A stretch of DNA of 64,000 nucleotides from Bradyrhizobium arachidis (GTDB lineage: Bacteria; Pseudomonadota; Alphaproteobacteria; Rhizobiales; Xanthobacteraceae), in NCBI RefSeq assembly GCF_024758505.1, contig NZ_CP077970.1, forward strand, positions 4,402,001-4,466,000, written 5' to 3'. Shown here in pieces: positions 26,934-35,941 of the stretch. Within the stretch, counting starts at the first letter, position 1. Each line of letters starts with the position of its first letter. Under the pieces are notes generated by a model, which saw only the letters and a list, made by a program, of their open reading frames with translations, ran no database searches and had not been told where the DNA came from. The translations under genes were made by a program, and so were the position numbers.

Positions 26934-28001
26934 ATGCAGATCAAAGAGACATCCGACGTTTCCTTCCCCGGCGTGGTCGAGAGCTCCGCGCTGGAGGATG
27001 TCGTCGTGCTCGCGGACAGCGCCGGCGTCTCGCTTGGAGCGCAGCGCGCATTCAGCGCGAGGGTGCGGAGCGTCCGCGATGATGGCAGCGGCCTCATCAC
27101 GTCCAGGTGCGTGGAGATTCCGCTCGTCGGGCGCGACGGCGAGATCTCCGGGGTCCTGTGTCTGACCGCCCCACAGCCCGACACGCGCGGCGTGTTCTCG
27201 TCCCGCAGGCCGGAGGGGACGAGGGCGATCGGGGACGTGGCGGAGTTCGTGGTCCACGACATCAACAACCTTCTCGCTGTGATTGGCGGCGGCCTGCGGC
27301 TGCTCGAGTGCCAGAGCGACGCCGCACACCGAAAGGCCATCATCAGCAAGATGCAGCACGCGATCACGCGAGGAGCGTTGCTCAGTCGTCAGCTCCTCGA
27401 CGTTGCCCGACCATACCCCGAGTCGATCGGCGGGTTCGTCGCAGGCAGCCGCCTCGCAGCGCTGGCGGGTTCGCTGGACCAGGCGTTGCGTTCCGACATC
27501 ACGGTCCGCACCGATATCGCCCCTGATTTGTGGGACTTCGACGCTGACCCGGAGGAGCTGTACTTCGCGCTGCTGAACCTCTGCCGAAACTCGGCCGATG
27601 CCATGCCTGGGGGCGGCGCGATCACCGTCGCGGCGCGGAACGTCGAGCCTTCCGCTGGCGCGGCCCGGGGATTCGTCGAGATCGTCGTCGCCGACGACGG
27701 GGAGGGCATGCCCGACGAGGTTCTCTCGCAGGCATTCACCCCGTACTTCACGACAAAGGCCGCGGGCAGCGGCACCGGCCTCGGGCTCCTCCAGGTCAAG
27801 CGCTTCGCCGAGGGACGAGGCGGCGCGGTCTGTATTGAGAGCGAGCGGGGCGGCGGCACGCTGGTGCGCCTCTTCCTCCCGCGCGTGCACGCGGCTGGGC
27901 TCCCCGGCCGTATCGTCGGCGCGGAGATCGCGTACACGCCGTCACCCAACGGCGGCGTATTCCACGTCGTCAACCCAGCGGCGGCTGCGCCGACCTCGTA
28001 G
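26934..28001 (+). CDS. Sensor histidine kinase (soluble)
   Basis: 355 residues without membrane segments. A PAS-like N-terminus (about 1-95) is followed by the phospho-acceptor helix VAEFVVHDINNLLAVIGGGLRLLE with H108, and a HATPase domain: N box LNLCRNSADAMPGGG, G1 DDGEGMPDE, F box FTPYFTTK, G2 GSGTGLGLL. The NN after HDI is typical of the NtrB-like and soil-bacterial stress kinases. The ATG follows AAGAGGT. It is likely co-transcribed with the nhaA fusion 30 bases downstream; its response regulator is not obvious. Confidence 0.9.
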   Translation: MQIKETSDVSFPGVVESSALEDVVVLADSAGVSLGAQRAFSARVRSVRDDGSGLITSRCVEIPLVGRDGEISGVLCLTAPQPDTRGVFSSRRPEGTRAIGDVAEFVVHDINNLLAVIGGGLRLLECQSDAAHRKAIISKMQHAITRGALLSRQLLDVARPYPESIGGFVAGSRLAALAGSLDQALRSDITVRTDIAPDLWDFDADPEELYFALLNLCRNSADAMPGGGAITVAARNVEPSAGAARGFVEIVVADDGEGMPDEVLSQAFTPYFTTKAAGSGTGLGLLQVKRFAEGRGGAVCIESERGGGTLVRLFLPRVHAAGLPGRIVGAEIAYTPSPNGGVFHVVNPAAAAPTS

Positions 28002-28031
28002 CCGGCGCTAACACCTGAGATCGGTTCAGCG

Positions 28032-29948
28032 ATGCAGCTCATGATCCCGCCCGGCCGCCTCGACCGTCCGGTCGACCACGAGAGGGACCACGTGCTCGGT
28101 CCCACCGATGCCGAGATCACGCTCGTCGAATACGGCAGCTACGCGTGCCCGCACTGCAGGGCTGCCAACGAGCGCATCGCGCAAGCACGCGACCAACTTG
28201 GTGACCGCGTCTGCTACGCCTTCCGCCACAGGCCACTCACGGACAACAGCCTTTCGTTTCGGGCCGCCGAGCTCGCCGAGCTTGCCCAGTCGCCCGAGGC
28301 GTTCTGGTCCGCGCACATCAAGCTGATGACGAGGTCGATGCAGCTCACAGAGGATGACCTCGTCGCGGTGGCCGCCGATCTTGGCGTGAACGCCAACTTC
28401 GCGCTCGGCGACAGCGACGCCGTGCGGCGCGCGAGAGCGAGAGTGGAGGCGGACGTCGCAAGCTCACGCGCAAGCGGGGTGAGATTCACGCCGACCTTCT
28501 ACATCAACCGCCGGCGCTACGACGGACCGTGGGACGAGAGCTCTCTCGTCGACGCGATGCTTGGCACGCTCGGCCACCGCGTCCGTACGGCAGCCCTGGA
28601 TTTCGCGAGCTGGGGCCCGTCCGCCGGCATTTTGCTGGTCCTCGCGACCGTGGCGGCGATGGTCTTGACGAATTCGCCGATCGGGCCGTCGTTCGAGGCG
28701 CTCTGGCGCCAGGAGCTCGGCGTGAGCTTGGGTGACGCAACCTTTCAGATGTCCATCCTCCATTGGGTCAACGATGGCCTACTGACGGTGTTCTTCCTCG
28801 TCGTGGGATTGGAAGTGAAGCGCGAGATGACAGTTGGTCATCTCGCAAGCCGCCGCTCCGCAGCGCTTCCGATCGCCGCCGCGCTCGGCGGCATGGTCGT
28901 GCCGGCGCTTCTGTACGCGCTGGTCATCCCTGCGGGGCCGTGGTCGTACGGGTGGGGCGTTCCAATGGCGACCGACACTGCGTTCGCGATTGCCTTGATC
29001 GTCGTGATGGGCGCCCGCGTTCCCGTCGAGCTGCGCATCTTCCTCACTGCGGCGGCCATCGTCGACGACATCGGTGCGATCGTGATCGTCGCTGTGTTCT
29101 ACTCCGGCGATATACATCCGGCATACCTGGCCGCCGCCGCGGCGGTCGTCGTCGCGCTGGCGCTGCTGAGCCGGTCGAGAGTCTACCTTCTCTCGCCTTA
29201 CATCCTGTTGGGCATCGCGTTGTGGACATTCGTCTACGCGGGCGGTCTCCACGCGACGCTGGCCGGCGTGGTACTGGCGCTGTTCGTGCCCACGCGCCCG
29301 CCCGCCAACCTGGCTGCCCTGATGACGCAGGCCAGCACCATCATCGCCTCCGAGGCCCGGCACGAGGGTGAGGTTCTCAGGCACGGCCCCTCCACTCCGG
29401 CGCTGCACGCGCTCGATGCAATCTTCGACAGACTTGAATCGCCGGCCGACCGGCTGCTGCGGCACGCCGGCGCGCGATCGAGCTACGCTGTGCTCCCGAT
29501 CTTCGCACTGGCGAATGCGGGGGTGGCGATCAATCCGGGCGTCTTTGTTGGGCATGGCTGGCTCATGGCCGCGATCGTTGCTGGCCTAGCCATAGGAAAG
29601 CCGCTCGGCGTCTTCCTCATGGCTGCTGCGGCCGTGCGCGCAGGCATAGCCGTCAAGCCGGCGGAGTACACGTGGCGGCAGTTGGCCGGGGCGGGAGCCC
29701 TCGCTGGTATCGGCTTCACGATGTCGCTCTTTATCGCCGCGCAGGCGTTTCCAAGCGCTTCCGACTTCTCGGCCGCCAAGATCGCCGTGTTCGCTGCGTC
29801 GATTCTTTCGGCCGTCGTTGGGACTGCCCTGCTCTGGGGAGCTTCGCGTCAGGAGCTTATCGAAGAGGCGCCGCAGTGCGCCAGCATGCAAGTATCGCAG
29901 TCCGCGGGGGCGTTTATGCAGGATCGTGAACAGGAGATCTTTGGATGA
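28032..29948 (+). CDS. nhaA: Thioredoxin/DsbA-NhaA fusion: Na+/H+ antiporter
   Basis: 638 residues. Residues 1-185 are a DsbA-like thioredoxin domain with active site CPHC at 39-42 and a cis-proline loop VRFTPTF (P154). From about 190 on it is a complete NhaA antiporter with some 11-12 membrane helices. The sodium-site motifs are ATDTAFA (D315) and VDDIGAI (D345, D346), equivalent to D133 and D163/D164 of E. coli NhaA. It should export Na+ or Li+ for H+ at the inner membrane. The thioredoxin domain has no signal peptide, so it should face the cytoplasm if NhaA keeps its usual topology. It overlaps the next gene by ATGA. Confidence 0.95.
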   Translation: MQLMIPPGRLDRPVDHERDHVLGPTDAEITLVEYGSYACPHCRAANERIAQARDQLGDRVCYAFRHRPLTDNSLSFRAAELAELAQSPEAFWSAHIKLMTRSMQLTEDDLVAVAADLGVNANFALGDSDAVRRARARVEADVASSRASGVRFTPTFYINRRRYDGPWDESSLVDAMLGTLGHRVRTAALDFASWGPSAGILLVLATVAAMVLTNSPIGPSFEALWRQELGVSLGDATFQMSILHWVNDGLLTVFFLVVGLEVKREMTVGHLASRRSAALPIAAALGGMVVPALLYALVIPAGPWSYGWGVPMATDTAFAIALIVVMGARVPVELRIFLTAAAIVDDIGAIVIVAVFYSGDIHPAYLAAAAAVVVALALLSRSRVYLLSPYILLGIALWTFVYAGGLHATLAGVVLALFVPTRPPANLAALMTQASTIIASEARHEGEVLRHGPSTPALHALDAIFDRLESPADRLLRHAGARSSYAVLPIFALANAGVAINPGVFVGHGWLMAAIVAGLAIGKPLGVFLMAAAAVRAGIAVKPAEYTWRQLAGAGALAGIGFTMSLFIAAQAFPSASDFSAAKIAVFAASILSAVVGTALLWGASRQELIEEAPQCASMQVSQSAGAFMQDREQEIFG

Positions 29949-30343
29949 TTCTACCTACCGGTACGACAGTAGCAGTCGCTGATGGCGCGACGGTCCGTCT
30001 ATTCCGCAATACGGGTGTGAAACCTGGGGTGCATCTGGTCGAGATCTCGGCGGCTCCGCCTGCGCCCGCCCACTCGGGTGCGCGCCATCACGCCGGCTCC
30101 GCCAACCCCGATGGTAGGCGGCTTGACGAGGACGACTTCGCGGCAGCTACGGCTTCGTTCCTTAACAAGCTCAGCCTGGACGGGACCATAAAACACCTGG
30201 TCGTCGTCTCCGACCCCAGGACCCTGGGGGAGATGCGCAAGCATTTCCACCGCGACCTGAGAGGCAAGATCATGGGCGAGTTCGCGAAGGACTTCAGCCG
30301 GCGTCCGCTCGAGGACATCGCCTCATTGATCGCTGACGCCTGA
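29945..30343 (+). CDS. Host-attachment-like protein
   Basis: 132 residues matching the family annotated as required for attachment to host cells, first linked to Agrobacterium attachment: TVAVADGATVRLFRN at the start, a variable linker with histidines, FAAATASFLNKLSLDGTIKHLVVVSDPRTLGEMRKHF in the core, and DFSRRPLEDIASLI at the end. The fold resembles release-factor eRF1 domain 1-like proteins, and the direct role is uncertain. It is coupled to nhaA by a four-base overlap. Confidence 0.85.
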   Translation: MILPTGTTVAVADGATVRLFRNTGVKPGVHLVEISAAPPAPAHSGARHHAGSANPDGRRLDEDDFAAATASFLNKLSLDGTIKHLVVVSDPRTLGEMRKHFHRDLRGKIMGEFAKDFSRRPLEDIASLIADA

Positions 30344-30597
30344 CGCGCCTCTGTAAGCGGCTGCTGGCGCAAGCCTGTCCAGTCATAACTCGTGCGAATA
30401 ACTCAAAGTTCGGCGACGACTACTGCTCTCGACCAATCTCAACCAAACCAACCGTCTAAATGGATCAGCAATGGACAAGATAGTCAAAGCTGCCTCTGGC
30501 ATTCTACAGCATCAAGAGGAAGCAAGGTTCTGCTGACCTCGGTGTCACGTTCCAATCTCTCGACTAACCGGAATCTCGCATTAGGAGGAGCCTCCGC

Positions 30598-30723
30598 ATG
30601 ACCTATTACCTAATCGCCTCACGCGCCGCGATCATCTTCTGGACGAGCCTTGCAATGGTGCCAACCGAAATCCTCTTTGACGCGTTAAAGACCGAATTGG
30701 AGCGCCGCGGCGTGGAGCCATAG
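30598..30723 (+). CDS. 41-residue small protein
   Basis: Short frame MTYYLIASRAAIIFWTSLAM then VPTEILFDALKTELERRGVEP, giving one hydrophobic helix followed by an amphipathic helix. The ribosome site AGGAGGAG is very strong, 8 bases before the ATG, which is the main reason to believe it. Probably membrane-associated. The interval 30344-30597 holds nothing else. Confidence 0.55.
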   Translation: MTYYLIASRAAIIFWTSLAMVPTEILFDALKTELERRGVEP

Positions 30724-30780
30724 GGGCTCCCTGCTTGGTCCTGCGGCACGTGCCAGAGAGAAAGATCGTTGGAGCCCGAA

Positions 30781-31542
30781 ATGACAAAGCACATTGCACC
30801 GTTACCGAATCCCGATGGATCGTTGCTTCTTCGTGAGTTGAACCACAGAGTAAATAACGAGCTCACTAGCACTATCTGCACGATTTCAGCCAAAGCGGTG
30901 GCGTCGGATGACATGGCAGTCAAGGCCGCGCTCCTCGATGTGGTCGACCTCCTGCACGGTTACGCTGATGTTCACAAGGCACTACGCATGCCGGATCCTG
31001 GGCGCCCGACCGACGCCGCAAGGTACCTCCAGAATCTTTGCTTCTACATCACGAAATACCGACTGGACCGGCTGAGTATACGTCTCTTGTGTTCGGCGGA
31101 TGATTTGCGGCTTGAGGGCGAACGCTGCTGGAAGCTTGGGTTGATCGTATCCGAGCTGCTCAGCAATGTGGCACGACATGCTCGTTTCGACGATAGACAT
31201 CCGGAAGCGAAAGTGAAGTTGCTGCTTGCAGGTAACGTCGTAAGGTGCGCGGTCTCTGACAATGGCTCGGCATCTGATCTCAGTGTGCGCGGTCGCGGGC
31301 TAACGATCGTCGGCGAGTTGGTCAGCAGTTTGGGTGGCCGCGTTCATGCGTCTCGCGCCGCCGAAGGGTCTTCGTTCCTTCTCACCTTCCCATTGACTGA
31401 ATCCGAGCAACGTGCCGCCGGCGCAACTCATGTTGTCTTGAAGCGAAGGAAGGTGCGTCGTTCTAACAGGTTGCAGGTCCCAGGAGCCGAAGATGCAGCG
31501 GCTGGCCGGGCCAGTCGTCCCGCTGAAGGAGACCGAACATGA
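30781..31542 (+). CDS. HisKA_2-type histidine kinase-like protein
   Basis: 253 residues. RELNHRVNNELTSTICTI is the phospho-acceptor segment of the HisKA_2/HWE-related kinases that often phosphorylate PhyR-type general stress regulators in alphaproteobacteria. A HATPase domain follows: LGLIVSELLSNVARHARF (N box), VSDNGSAS (G1) and GRGLTIVGELV (G2), somewhat reduced. There is no sensor domain. The ATG at 30781 follows TGGAG. It ends in ATGA shared with the frameshifted small gene downstream. Confidence 0.85.
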   Translation: MTKHIAPLPNPDGSLLLRELNHRVNNELTSTICTISAKAVASDDMAVKAALLDVVDLLHGYADVHKALRMPDPGRPTDAARYLQNLCFYITKYRLDRLSIRLLCSADDLRLEGERCWKLGLIVSELLSNVARHARFDDRHPEAKVKLLLAGNVVRCAVSDNGSASDLSVRGRGLTIVGELVSSLGGRVHASRAAEGSSFLLTFPLTESEQRAAGATHVVLKRRKVRRSNRLQVPGAEDAAAGRASRPAEGDRT

Positions 31543-31771
31543 CCCAGGTCTATTTCCATTGCTCCAACACGAAGAAAGTTTTCGTCGACTATTGCGGCGC
31601 CGTAGTGGACGATCTCGCTGAGGCCGGGAGCATGCGACGCGCGTCGTGGAATCCTTCACCTGCGAGCGCAGCTTCGATGATTGGCGTGACTGGGTTCTGC
31701 ATGTCAGTGACGACCGAGGCGATGAGCTCTTCATTGTCCCCTTCACTTTCGTGCTCGGCAAGGCGCACTGA
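31539..31771 (+). pseudogene. DUF6894-like small gene with a one-base frameshift
   Basis: The frame starts MTQVYFHCSNTKKVFVDYCGAVVDDLAEA, the usual beginning of a small rhizobial family. It then loses homology near 31625. Shifting frame gives EHATRVVESFTCERSFDDW and RDWVLHVSDDRGDELFIVPF, ending GKAH at 31771, the expected second half. Loss of one C in a GCCCGGG-like run (now GCCGGG) explains it. It could be a true mutation or a sequencing error. Confidence 0.75.
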
Positions 31772-32187
31772 CGTCAACATGCTCAGAACTCAGCCAGATG
31801 AGTGATCGCCCGCGTCGCAGAAGCGGCCCTGGCAGGTCTTGGCGCAAAGCGGACCTGCTTCGATAGAGCGCAGTAGTGGGGGTGAGCGGTGTAGGGAACC
31901 ATCCGACGACCAAACCAGCGCCTTCCTGATCTCTGACGGTATATGAAGCTACGTCGTGCCATTACGAGCAGTGGCGATTTCCGCGACGTATGCAGAGCTA
32001 TTCAGTCGATTGACTCCGATAGGTAGCGGAATCGCCAGTATTCCGAGCAGCACAAATTATTCTGTGAATTCAAGACCGAAAAGATTCGGCGGGTATACCG
32101 TCGGCATTTGACCGTCAGCCTTAAGTATTTGTGCTTGCATATCAACGCGAAGACCTCTTCATAAATGATTGAGTGGGAGTAGGGGAT
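31772..32187. other. Intergenic region, AT-richer, no gene seen
   Basis: About 415 bases with no convincing open frame. Base composition becomes AT-richer around 31980-32170, just before a strong palindrome. This may mark the edge between the accessory left part and the more ordinary genes to the right. Confidence 0.4.
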
Positions 32188-32230
32188 CTAAAGCGCGATG
32201 ACGATTCATCCAGATCTCATCGCGCTTTAG
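32188..32230. terminator. Large palindrome at the 3' end of the VOC gene
   Basis: CTAAAGCGCGATGA (32188-32201) and its exact reverse complement (32217-32230) flank a 15-base loop. The stop of the leftward VOC gene lies in one arm. The TTTAG end gives a weak T run on both strands, so it may terminate transcription in both directions. I recall very similar palindromes scattered in Bradyrhizobium genomes. Confidence 0.65.
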
Positions 32231-32619
32231 GAGGCTATCTCCTGCGCGATCTCCCAAATGTGGCCGGATGGGTCGGAAAACGCGGCGGTACGACGACCCC
32301 AGGGACGATCGATGGGGCCGTTCACCAGCTCTACGCCGCTTTGCCGGAGCCTCGCGCAGGCTTCATCGACATCGGCGACGCGAATGGTCATGAGCATGCG
32401 AGGTCCGGCGCTTGAAGCAGCCGGCACCACCGGCTCCACGAGCTGCGGCGCCTGTGTCTCCTGCAGCAAATTGACCATGACGCCACCGAGCCCGATCACG
32501 GTGCATACGGCGTCGGAATAGATCGGCCTGGCGTCGAACACGGCCTCGTAGAATGCCCTCGTGCGCGCGAGGTCGTCAACGAAGAGGGTTACGCACTCTA
32601 GATTGTTCAAGCTTGTCAT
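32227..32619 (-). CDS. VOC (glyoxalase/bleomycin resistance fold) protein
   Basis: 130 residues in two beta-alpha-beta-beta-beta units: LECVTLFVDDLARTRAFYEAVFDARP opens the first, RMLMTIRVADVDEACARLRQSGVELVNGP the second, and AAFSDPSGHIWEIAQ ends it with a likely metal-ligand glutamate. Such proteins act as small dioxygenases, isomerases or binding proteins; the substrate is not evident. The ATG at 32619 is chosen because the family starts here; an upstream open extension has no family features. Confidence 0.85.
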   Translation of the reverse strand: MTSLNNLECVTLFVDDLARTRAFYEAVFDARPIYSDAVCTVIGLGGVMVNLLQETQAPQLVEPVVPAASSAGPRMLMTIRVADVDEACARLRQSGVELVNGPIDRPWGRRTAAFSDPSGHIWEIAQEIAS

Positions 32620-32693
32620 TCGAGGGCGCCTCGGTTGACTGGTCAGACAAGTTTCTTTTGACAAAAGATAACAACGTATTTGGAAATAATGAA

Positions 32694-32792
32694 GCTCGTA
32701 GGGTGGATTAGCCGGAGGCGTAATCCGCCAATCCTTTGGTCGAGACAAGCTCATGATGGCGGGTTACGCTTTCGCTAACCCGCCCTACGAGC
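32694..32792. repeat. Dispersed palindromic repeat (GTAGGGTGGATTAG type), copy 1
   Basis: An imperfect inverted repeat: it opens GCTCGTAGGGTGGATTAGCC and closes CTAACCCGCCCTACGAGC, with GTAATCCGCC and GGCGGGTTAC as inner partners. Copy 2 is at 35942-36084. It lies between two genes and may be a REP-like or small mobile element. Confidence 0.75.
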
Positions 32793-32825
32793 TGACGCCG
32801 CATTGACTGGCTGGGAGGCAATCTC

Positions 32826-33287
32826 TTGAAACGGTCCGCCGTGTGGTTTGCGTTGGTGGGGCCGGCGGTCGGATTCGCGATGATGTTTGCCGTCTCGCTC
32901 GCGCGACTTTCGTGGCAAATAGTCATGAGGCGAAGCGACGCCGTTCTGCTGGATGACTCGCTGGCATCAACCGCGCTTGGTTTCGTGACGGTCATCCCTG
33001 TCCTTTTGATCGGGGCCTATGTCGTCGGGGCGCCCGCCGCCTTTGCCGTCGGCGCGGCGACGCGATTGATGTCGGATCGCGCCGTCTCGACGTTATGGAT
33101 CGTCGCCGCCAGCCTTCTCATCGGAGCCGGGATCAGCATGGCGACGATCTATGGGCTCGATGAATTCGTGATCCCGCATCCCCATTTGGATTCGGCGCCC
33201 ATGTTTGGTCCGCGCATGTGGGTCATCGTCGGAGCCGTTGGCGCCGCGTCGGCGGTGATGTGCACGCTGGCCGCCATGCGCCGCTAG
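32826..33287 (+). CDS. Membrane protein of unknown function
   Basis: 153 residues with four predicted membrane helices: about 6-30, 48-72 (LGFVTVIPVLLIGAYVVGAP), 88-108 (LWIVAASLLIGAGISMATI) and 128-148 (MWVIVGAVGAASAVMCTLA). The start is TTG behind GGGAGG. It immediately follows the palindromic repeat. No enzymatic motif is seen. Confidence 0.65.
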   Translation: MKRSAVWFALVGPAVGFAMMFAVSLARLSWQIVMRRSDAVLLDDSLASTALGFVTVIPVLLIGAYVVGAPAAFAVGAATRLMSDRAVSTLWIVAASLLIGAGISMATIYGLDEFVIPHPHLDSAPMFGPRMWVIVGAVGAASAVMCTLAAMRR

Positions 33288-33315
33288 CTTTCGCCAACCA
33301 ACCCGCGCTGCAGAC

Positions 33316-34575
33316 CTAGCCCGTGGCGCCAAACGTCCCATAGGGCGCGGTCAGCGAACTGTAGGATGGGCTCTTGATGATGTTGTGCAGGTTTCTGCGG
33401 CGGGCGCCCATGTTGCCGCCGTCATAGAGCGGGAAACACATGGCGTCGTTCATCAGTTCTGCCAGCGGGTGCATGTCTGTGTAGCTGTCGACCCCGACCA
33501 GCCGCATGGCGTCATAGACGACGTCGACGCAGGTCTCCGAGCAGAAGACTTTTGTCATCACGGCAAGCTCGTGCTCTTTCCCTTTGGAAAGATCGTATTG
33601 CTGGCAGGCCTTCCAGGTCAGGTACCGGCATGCCTCGATCTTCATCTTCATGTCGGCGAGCATGTAGCCCACAGTCGAATATTCGATGATCGGATGCGGG
33701 CCGGAGCGGGCGTCGTTCTTCGCAAACGCGACAGCATGATCGAAGGCGGCGCGCATCACGCCGACGCAGGCCGCGCCGATCAGCGCCGCGGTCCAGGCAA
33801 AATTCGTGGAAACGATCTCGATGCCGTCGCCCGGCTTGCCGATGATATTGCCGGCGGGAACGCGGACATTTTCGAACTTCATGCGCGGCGAGATCGTGGC
33901 CCGGTGTCCGGCCGTGTCGAGAATTCCGGTCACCTTGACGCCCGGCGCGTTGCCGGGAACCATGATCACGGCGAGGGATTCCTGGGCGTTCTTGTTCGGG
34001 TCGGTCCGGCACACCACGGCGTAGAGATGGCAATTCTTGCCGTCCCAGCCGGTGCCGTTGGTGGTGTAGTGCTTTTCGCCGTTGATGACCCATTCATCGC
34101 CTTCGCGAATGGCGAAAGTCTTGACGCCGTAACGCGGGTCGGGCGCGTCGAAGTTTGCGCCGCCCGTCACCTCGGTGAAGGCGAGCGCGCCGAGCAGCGA
34201 TCCGTCCTTGATGAAATCGGGAAGGAAACGGCGCCTTTGCTCGTCGGTCCCGAACATGATGACGGGCTTGACGCAAAGCCCGGTCCCGAGCATCGCGCTG
34301 GGGACGTTGACGTCGACGACGCACAATTCTTCGGCGGCGACCGCAAAGTCGAGCGTCGAAATGTCCATGCCGCCGACATCCTGCGGAAACAGTCCTTTGA
34401 CGAATCCCGCGTCCACCGCCTGTTTGTGGAACGGCCGGATGGCATAGAAGCGGTCCTCGGGCTTGGCGTGCTTGCGGATCGTCGGACGGACATCCCTGAG
34501 GACGCCGCTGGCGAAGGCGCGCGCACCGTCTCGGAGGGCGATTTGATTTTCGTTGAGCCTGAAATCGATAGCCAT
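33316..34575 (-). CDS. Acyl-CoA dehydrogenase family protein
   Basis: 419 residues in the usual three-part fold: an N-terminal helical domain, a beta domain (LGALAFTEVTGGANFDAP, GDEWVINGEKHYTTNG) and a C-terminal helical domain (YMLADMKMKIEACRYLTWKAC). It should oxidise an acyl-CoA using FAD. In the region where many members have the YEG catalytic glutamate the sequence is FPLYDGGNMGARRRNLHNI, with aspartate. The start at 34575 (MAIDFRLNENQ) follows GAGG. The AraC gene upstream on the same strand is a likely regulator or operon mate. Confidence 0.9.
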   Translation of the reverse strand: MAIDFRLNENQIALRDGARAFASGVLRDVRPTIRKHAKPEDRFYAIRPFHKQAVDAGFVKGLFPQDVGGMDISTLDFAVAAEELCVVDVNVPSAMLGTGLCVKPVIMFGTDEQRRRFLPDFIKDGSLLGALAFTEVTGGANFDAPDPRYGVKTFAIREGDEWVINGEKHYTTNGTGWDGKNCHLYAVVCRTDPNKNAQESLAVIMVPGNAPGVKVTGILDTAGHRATISPRMKFENVRVPAGNIIGKPGDGIEIVSTNFAWTAALIGAACVGVMRAAFDHAVAFAKNDARSGPHPIIEYSTVGYMLADMKMKIEACRYLTWKACQQYDLSKGKEHELAVMTKVFCSETCVDVVYDAMRLVGVDSYTDMHPLAELMNDAMCFPLYDGGNMGARRRNLHNIIKSPSYSSLTAPYGTFGATG

Positions 34576-34725
34576 CGCGACCTCGCACAAGAATGTTGAA
34601 TGCGCCATTCTTGCACCGCGGCGACGCTCGTTCTTGGCGAGGAGGGACAAAATAATTGACCGGGAGTGCACAGGTCCCTCAGGCGGGATCGGCGCACCGC
34701 GCGCAAAGCGAATACTTGCGATGTC

Positions 34726-35682
34726 CTATCTGGTTTGTTGCGTGGACCGGTACTCGCGAGGCGAAAACCCGAAGCGCTGACGGAAGCTGCGGTTGAAGTG
34801 AGAAATATCGCGAAAACCCCAGCGGAACGCGACGTCGGAGATGCGCGATTGGTCCGACGCTGCGAGATCGCCGGCGCAACGCACCAGTCTCCGTTCCAGA
34901 ACGACTTGCCCGAACGATTTATCGCTTTCCTCGAAGACCCGGTGCAGATAGCGGATGGAAATGCCGAAATGCGCAGCGACCGACGATGCCGACAGCAGCG
35001 GATCGGCCAAATTCGTCTCAACGAACTTCATGATGGCGGTGAACAGCCCGCGCCGCACGGATTGAGGCTGGCCCATTCGGGTTTCCTCGGTGGCCCCCAG
35101 CGCCAGCGCCGTCAGATTGACGAGATCGCCCGCAAGCGTCTCCACCGCTTCCGGTGGCAGGTCACCCCGCTGCATCGCGATGGACTTCAGGAAGCCGACC
35201 GTTATCTCGCCCAGGGCATGATTATCAGACACGCAGATGCCGGTCGAACAGTCCGGCTTCTGCAAGAGCGGTCGCAGCATGTGTCGCGGAATTCGGAACG
35301 AGAACACGTTCCAATCGTCCATGAAATCCAGAAAGTAGGGCCGGGTCGAGTCGACGACCGCGAACTGGTTCGGGCCGACGATCGTCTCCCGTCCCTCGGT
35401 CTCGTAGCGGCAGCGGCCGCTCAATTGCAGATTGACAAAATAGACTTCCTGCGACGCCCTGCGGATCTCGGCATCGCCCCGGATGACGTGATGCGCCTTC
35501 GACTGAACCGTCGTGACGTTGATCGTGGACAGCGGATAGGCCGTCACACGGCTGGGGAAGCGGGCCGCACCCTGCGCCCCGGGCCGCTCCGGCCTCAGGG
35601 TAACAAAGGCTTCGCAGAGGACCTCGCGCCAATAGGCGAACTGGTCGCGGTCGGGCAATTCTTCGGTGTTCCAGATCTGCAT
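34726..35682 (-). CDS. AraC-family regulator (FeaR/AraC_binding_2 type)
   Basis: 318 residues. The N-terminal AraC_binding_2-like sensor (DRDQFAYWREVLCEAFVTL, VYFVNLQLSGRCRYETEGRE) is followed by a C-terminal DNA-binding domain (LLSASSVAAHFGISIRYLHRVFEE and ISDVAFRWGFRDISHFNRSFRQRFGFSPREYR). FeaR-type regulators sense aromatic or amine-derived compounds. The gene precedes the acyl-CoA dehydrogenase by 150 bases in the same direction, so the pair may form a small degradation module. Confidence 0.88.
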   Translation of the reverse strand: MQIWNTEELPDRDQFAYWREVLCEAFVTLRPERPGAQGAARFPSRVTAYPLSTINVTTVQSKAHHVIRGDAEIRRASQEVYFVNLQLSGRCRYETEGRETIVGPNQFAVVDSTRPYFLDFMDDWNVFSFRIPRHMLRPLLQKPDCSTGICVSDNHALGEITVGFLKSIAMQRGDLPPEAVETLAGDLVNLTALALGATEETRMGQPQSVRRGLFTAIMKFVETNLADPLLSASSVAAHFGISIRYLHRVFEESDKSFGQVVLERRLVRCAGDLAASDQSRISDVAFRWGFRDISHFNRSFRQRFGFSPREYRSTQQTR

Positions 35683-35910
35683 CAGATCACCCCCACGGAC
35701 GCGATCGTTGCGACGACAGGCAAGGTCGGCGAAACGATACCCTTCTGCTCCCGGCGGCGGGAAAGACTAACCCTTGCCTCGAAATGGGCAAGTGAGACGG
35801 ATGCGAGAAACAGGGAATTTTTCGGCGCGTTTTCGAGAGGCTCAAGCCGGGCAGGGGACGCTGTCCGCCTTCGCGCTTCGAGCCACGGCGGACAAGTCGC
35901 TAACGCGCCT

Positions 35911-35938
35911 TACGAATTCCGCGCTTCAGCCGCGACAG
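35911..35938. repeat. Shortened duplicate of the 3' end of the def-like gene
   Basis: The 28 bases join TACGAATTCCGCG and CTTCAGCCGCGACAG. The same two blocks occur in the def-like gene at 36090-36102 and 36137-36151, where they are 34 bases apart. So a deleted copy of the gene end sits on the far side of the palindromic repeat. Confidence 0.65.
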
Positions 35939-35941
35939 GTG

